Assembly: GCA_964585245.1 (NCBI GenBank)
Contig: CAZPCV010000034.1
Coordinates: 1-14,802, forward strand
Source of the DNA: CAZEDL01 sp964585245
Lineage (GTDB): Bacteria; Patescibacteriota; Patescibacteriia; Magasanikbacterales; GWA2-37-8
Direction of reading: 5' to 3'
Length of the DNA: 14,802 nt
The notes beneath the pieces were generated by a model, which was not told the DNA's origin, did no database searches, and saw nothing but the letters and a program-made list of their open reading frames with translations. Numbering within the stretch: the first letter of the stretch is position 1; each line of letters opens with the position of its first letter. Shown one piece after another: positions 12,740 to 14,802 of this stretch. The translations under genes and the position numbers were made by a program.

Positions 12740-13153
12740 ATGTCTCAAATTCTCATTAAAAATATCAAACATACCGAGAAAGTCAGTAAATCAGGCAAAG
12801 ATTATATTTCTTGCATGATTACGACATGGAGTAGTCGTGAACAAAAAGACGTTCATGTATCCGGATTTGGCGATGAGATTACCAAAACTTGGAACCCGGG
12901 CGATACGGTAGATATTACGATCACTCAGAACGATAGAGGGTACTACAATTTTGAGCAGAACGAGAATACAAAAGCATCACCAAACCAAATGATAGTACTG
13001 CTCGAAAAAATCTTGGCCGAGCTTAAAAGTATAAACTTTAAACACATTCAAAGCTTGGCCAATGAATTCAACGGAACAATCGTCGAGGAAAAAAAGGAAG
13101 AACAAAAAACGGGAGACGTAGACGAAATTTCTCTTGATGATATTCCTTTCTAA
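12740..13153 (+). CDS. OB-fold SSB-like protein with DDIPF tip
   Basis: The first 80 or so residues (SQILIKNIKHTEKVSKSGKD; FGDEITKTWNPGDTVDITIT; GYYNFEQNEN) have the strand-rich pattern of a single-strand DNA-binding OB fold, although not that of canonical SSB. A short helix (about 83-112) follows, then an acidic linker (VEEKKEEQKTGDVDE). The last residues, SLDDIPF, match the C-terminal tip of bacterial SSB (DDIPF in E. coli), which docks many repair and replication enzymes. I therefore infer that it coats viral single-stranded DNA and recruits host proteins through the tip. It lies 3 bases after the coiled-coil gene and 11 before the initiator gene. Confidence 0.72.
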   Translation: MSQILIKNIKHTEKVSKSGKDYISCMITTWSSREQKDVHVSGFGDEITKTWNPGDTVDITITQNDRGYYNFEQNENTKASPNQMIVLLEKILAELKSINFKHIQSLANEFNGTIVEEKKEEQKTGDVDEISLDDIPF

Positions 13154-13164
13154 ATTTCAAACAT

Positions 13165-14058
13165 ATGAGCAAATTCCGATCCGTAAACACAAAATTCTGG
13201 GACGATAGCTATATCTCCGAACTCGACCCAAGCGAGAAGTTGCTCTACTTGTATTTTATTACAAACCCTTTGACAGACCTCTCCGGCATCTACGAAATAC
13301 CGCTGAAAAGAATTTCCTACGACACAGGATTCAATAGCGATATGGTCAAAAAGATACTGGAGAGGTTCACGAAGGACGGCAAAGTCTTTTATTTCGATGG
13401 TTGGTTGGTCCTTAAAAATTTCATTCGCAACCAAACACTCAACCCAAGCATCTTAAAAGGCATTGAACGCTCACTCAAGAACGTGCCGCAATCAGTTTGG
13501 CTAAAAATACAAGAAAATGCAGAGCTGGGTACAGCGTGGGTACAGACTGTAGGCACGTTGGTACACCTTAACCTTAACTTAAACCTAAACCTTAACTCTA
13601 ACTTAAACTCTAACGCCGAGGCGACCGTGCCCGATGGGGATAATTTAGACGAAACGTCCGCCGACGAACCAATCGACCAACCGGAGGAGGACAGTCGGAC
13701 ACATTCAGAACCCGAACCACCACAGAGCCTAGCTGACCTCGTTAAACCTTACGAGGAAAAATACGGCAAAGAAATGTGCGACGCTTTTCTTCTCCACTGG
13801 ACACAGAAAAACGCCAACGGCAAGAAAGAACTCTGGCAGATGCAAAAAGTGTTTGATGTACCAAAGCGTCTCGCCACATGGGCTAGCAAGCCGTGGAATC
13901 AACATAAACAAGGCAAGGCAGGCTCCGGCGGCCAATTTGGTGAGATTACCCTACACGACAACACCAAAGCGATTTGGCGCGGCGGTAGGTGGGTAGACGC
14001 GCGAGATACAAACGTCTCCATTGATCCGGCCTATTACCCAGAACTTAACAAACACTAA
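13165..14058 (+). CDS. Phage replisome organiser / DnaD-like replication initiator
   Basis: The 297-residue product begins MSKFRSVNTKFWDDSYISELDPSEKLLYLY (in parts: VNTKFWDDSYI, then EKLLYLYFITNP). This is the winged-helix N-terminal domain of gram-positive phage replisome organisers, running to about residue 115. After it comes a linker with eight (Leu/Ser)-Asn dipeptides (135-150) and acidic, Pro-rich sequence. A C-terminal region (about 190-260; DAFLLHWTQKNANGKK, then FDVPKRLATWASK) resembles a DnaD/DnaT-type helicase-loading segment. Such proteins bind the phage origin, often inside their own gene, and load the host helicase. The Asn-Leu linker corresponds to a hexamer DNA repeat described separately. 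Its place after an SSB-like gene supports the call. Confidence 0.75.
   Translation: MSKFRSVNTKFWDDSYISELDPSEKLLYLYFITNPLTDLSGIYEIPLKRISYDTGFNSDMVKKILERFTKDGKVFYFDGWLVLKNFIRNQTLNPSILKGIERSLKNVPQSVWLKIQENAELGTAWVQTVGTLVHLNLNLNLNLNSNLNSNAEATVPDGDNLDETSADEPIDQPEEDSRTHSEPEPPQSLADLVKPYEEKYGKEMCDAFLLHWTQKNANGKKELWQMQKVFDVPKRLATWASKPWNQHKQGKAGSGGQFGEITLHDNTKAIWRGGRWVDARDTNVSIDPAYYPELNKH
13565..13612 (+). repeat. Eight degenerate hexamers inside the initiator gene (possible origin iterons)
   Basis: Eight consecutive 6-base units follow the pattern A-C-[CT]-[CT]-[TA]-A: ACCTTA, ACCTTA, ACTTAA, ACCTAA, ACCTTA, ACTCTA, ACTTAA, ACTCTA. In the protein they give an alternating Leu/Ser-Asn linker in which Asn is always AAC while Leu uses CTT, CTA and TTA. 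Several phages carry origin iterons within the initiator gene, so this may be the viral origin. A low-complexity protein linker is the alternative. Confidence 0.55.
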
Positions 14059-14067
14059 AACTTTATT

Positions 14068-14295
14068 ATGCCAAACGATGAAGAATACAAAATCATTGAG
14101 GCGATGGAGCGATATGGTGGCTCGTTCGTCCAAGCGCTCGCAGTGGCATTTTGGAGAGCAGACTCGAATAATTTCCAACGTCTCAAAAAAGCATTCCCCG
14201 AATACTGGCGCGAATACTCCGACATGGCCGGTATACCTCCTAAAGAAGAAGCGACATGCTTATCCGCTCCTTCTCAAAGAAAGGAGGAACTATGA
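14068..14295 (+). CDS. Small phage protein, unknown function
   Basis: This 75-residue protein reads AMERYGGSFVQALAVAFWRAD and NFQRLKKAFPEYWREYSDMA (both quoted in parts of the same helical region, residues 12-53). The pattern is of a small helical protein; I recall similar short proteins beside phage replication genes, without a known function. Nine bases separate it from the initiator gene. Its TGA (14293-14295) overlaps the next start as ATGA, so the two are probably translationally coupled. Its last codons also carry the AAGGAGG motif that serves the next gene. Confidence 0.6.
   Translation: MPNDEEYKIIEAMERYGGSFVQALAVAFWRADSNNFQRLKKAFPEYWREYSDMAGIPPKEEATCLSAPSQRKEEL
14281..14287 (+). promoter_or_regulatory. 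Shine-Dalgarno sequence, the only strong one in the window
   Basis: AAGGAGG is followed after four bases by the ATG at 14292. None of the other starts has a comparable site. It lies inside the codons for Lys-Glu-Glu of the preceding gene, so chance is possible, but it decides for the start at 14292 over the ATG at 14256. Confidence 0.55.
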
Positions 14296-14747
14296 ACTCT
14301 TCAACTTACCGGGATCGAATGAGGGAGAAAATATTTTCCCTTCATCCCGAAGACATGACTGGCGACATACGCGCGGTAATGGAAAACCTCATGCCGACCT
14401 TTGAAAATTTAAGCCTAAAAGTAGGGCAGGATCATATCGCTGAAAGTGAATGGTGGCTGTTCTACAACAAAGACGACCGCCAGAAGTTACACGATCCAAA
14501 GCGTAGAGATAGTGTCTTGAGACGCGTACGCCTTGCGATTAACCAGCTCCGCACGCAGTACGGCGCACCTATCCTATCAAATGAAAGCGGCTACTGGCTT
14601 TGCCGAGACCAGAGCGAAGCAGAGGACTATATCGGCCAGCTCGAACACACGGTCAAAAGCATGTCTTCATCCTACTACCGAACATACCACAAAATGAAAG
14701 GCACGCTCGAAGCGACCAGTTCGTTTTTTGAACTTATGAAAAATTAA
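14292..14747 (+). CDS. Phage protein with winged-helix-like region
   Basis: From 14292 the product has 151 residues (MNSSTYRDRMREKIF). The longer frame from 14256 overlaps the preceding gene by 40 bases and lacks a good start, whereas 14292 has an AAGGAGG and a 4-base ATGA overlap. Residues about 68-105 (DSVLRRVRLAINQLRTQYGA, PILSNESGYWL) look like a winged-helix recognition helix and wing, a pattern seen in phage DNA-binding proteins that control replication or transcription. A helical tail with EDYIGQLEHTV and FFELMKN follows. The exact function is unknown. It is one of the last early genes before a membrane or exported protein. Confidence 0.6.
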   Translation: MNSSTYRDRMREKIFSLHPEDMTGDIRAVMENLMPTFENLSLKVGQDHIAESEWWLFYNKDDRQKLHDPKRRDSVLRRVRLAINQLRTQYGAPILSNESGYWLCRDQSEAEDYIGQLEHTVKSMSSSYYRTYHKMKGTLEATSSFFELMKN

Positions 14748-14749
14748 CT

Positions 14750-14802
14750 ATGAAAAACAAAAAATATAGTTTGATGGTTTTAATCGGTTTTATTATTTGG
14801 CT
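14750..14802 (+). CDS. Start of a membrane or exported protein, cut by the window end
   Basis: The ATG at 14750, two bases after the preceding stop and in TATG context, opens a frame reading MKNKKYSLMVLIGFIIW to the window edge without a stop. The basic N-terminus followed by a hydrophobic stretch is typical of a signal peptide or first membrane helix. No more can be said from 17 codons. In phages such a gene at the end of the early region may be a holin-like or host-surface protein, but this is speculation. Confidence 0.5.
   Translation, partial: MKNKKYSLMVLIGFIIW

Larger units (their letters stand above)
10472..14802 (+). mobile_element. Phage-derived recombination/replication region (partial provirus)
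   Basis: Eight consecutive plus-strand genes with gaps of 1-11 bases (one pair overlaps by 4) encode phage-type functions: ERF annealing protein, YqaJ-like exonuclease, coiled-coil protein, SSB-like protein, replisome organiser, two small phage proteins and a membrane or exported protein. This order (recombination, SSB, initiator) is that of the early region of many temperate phages. The true left boundary may be near 9979, where the rpsI end is duplicated. The right boundary lies outside the window. No integrase or structural gene is visible, so an episomal phage or a remnant is also possible. Confidence 0.7.

Noticed and set aside
13565..13612. CRISPR array or telomere-like sequence
   Set aside because: Units are six bases without spacers and lie inside a coding frame; linear telomeres are not expected here.
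14256..14747. 163-residue version of the winged-helix-like protein
   Set aside because: It would overlap the previous gene by 40 bases and lacks a good start, while 14292 has a Shine-Dalgarno and an ATGA overlap.

Overview
The window looks like a chromosomal stretch from a Candidate Phyla Radiation (Patescibacteria) bacterium that runs into a phage-derived region. I infer this from small versions of universal proteins (a 618-residue alanyl-tRNA synthetase, an RNA polymerase alpha subunit with no C-terminal domain, a short L13), the compact gene layout, and an almost complete absence of Shine-Dalgarno sequences. Of the 22 starts I accept, 21 are preceded directly by T (TATG). The exact lineage cannot be named from this sequence.

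Left part (1-5547): the possible 3' end of an unknown gene, then mnmA (tRNA 2-thiouridylase) behind a clear promoter, a large DUF4173/DUF4153-type membrane protein, alaS, and a GtrA-family membrane protein. All are on the plus strand with short gaps.

Middle part (5575-10056): a strong promoter drives infA, followed by about 250 bases with elaborate dyad symmetry that I interpret as a structured leader RNA or attenuator. Then come rpmJ, rpsM, rpsK, rpsD, rpoA, rplQ, rplM and rpsI, the classical alpha-operon order plus the L13/S9 pair. Most of the longer spacers hold inverted repeats. The operon ends at a strong intrinsic terminator. Directly after the rpsI stop codon, and in the same frame, is a second copy of the S9 C-terminal coding end (PQWSKR plus stop). 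It differs from the first almost only by synonymous changes, which makes it a candidate scar of recombination or of integration at the 3' end of rpsI.

Right part (10057-14802): a minus-strand terminator, a plus-strand terminator, a small CxxC protein with its own terminator-like hairpin, then a tightly packed phage-type operon. It encodes an ERF single-strand annealing protein, a YqaJ-like exonuclease, a coiled-coil protein, an OB-fold SSB-like protein ending in DDIPF, a DnaD-like replisome organiser with an internal hexamer repeat (possible origin iterons), two small phage proteins, and the start of a membrane or exported protein at the window edge. The exonuclease and annealing protein would form a two-component recombination system. 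The SSB-like protein and the initiator would start viral DNA replication. No integrase, capsid or lysis gene lies in the window, so whether this is a complete provirus cannot be judged here.
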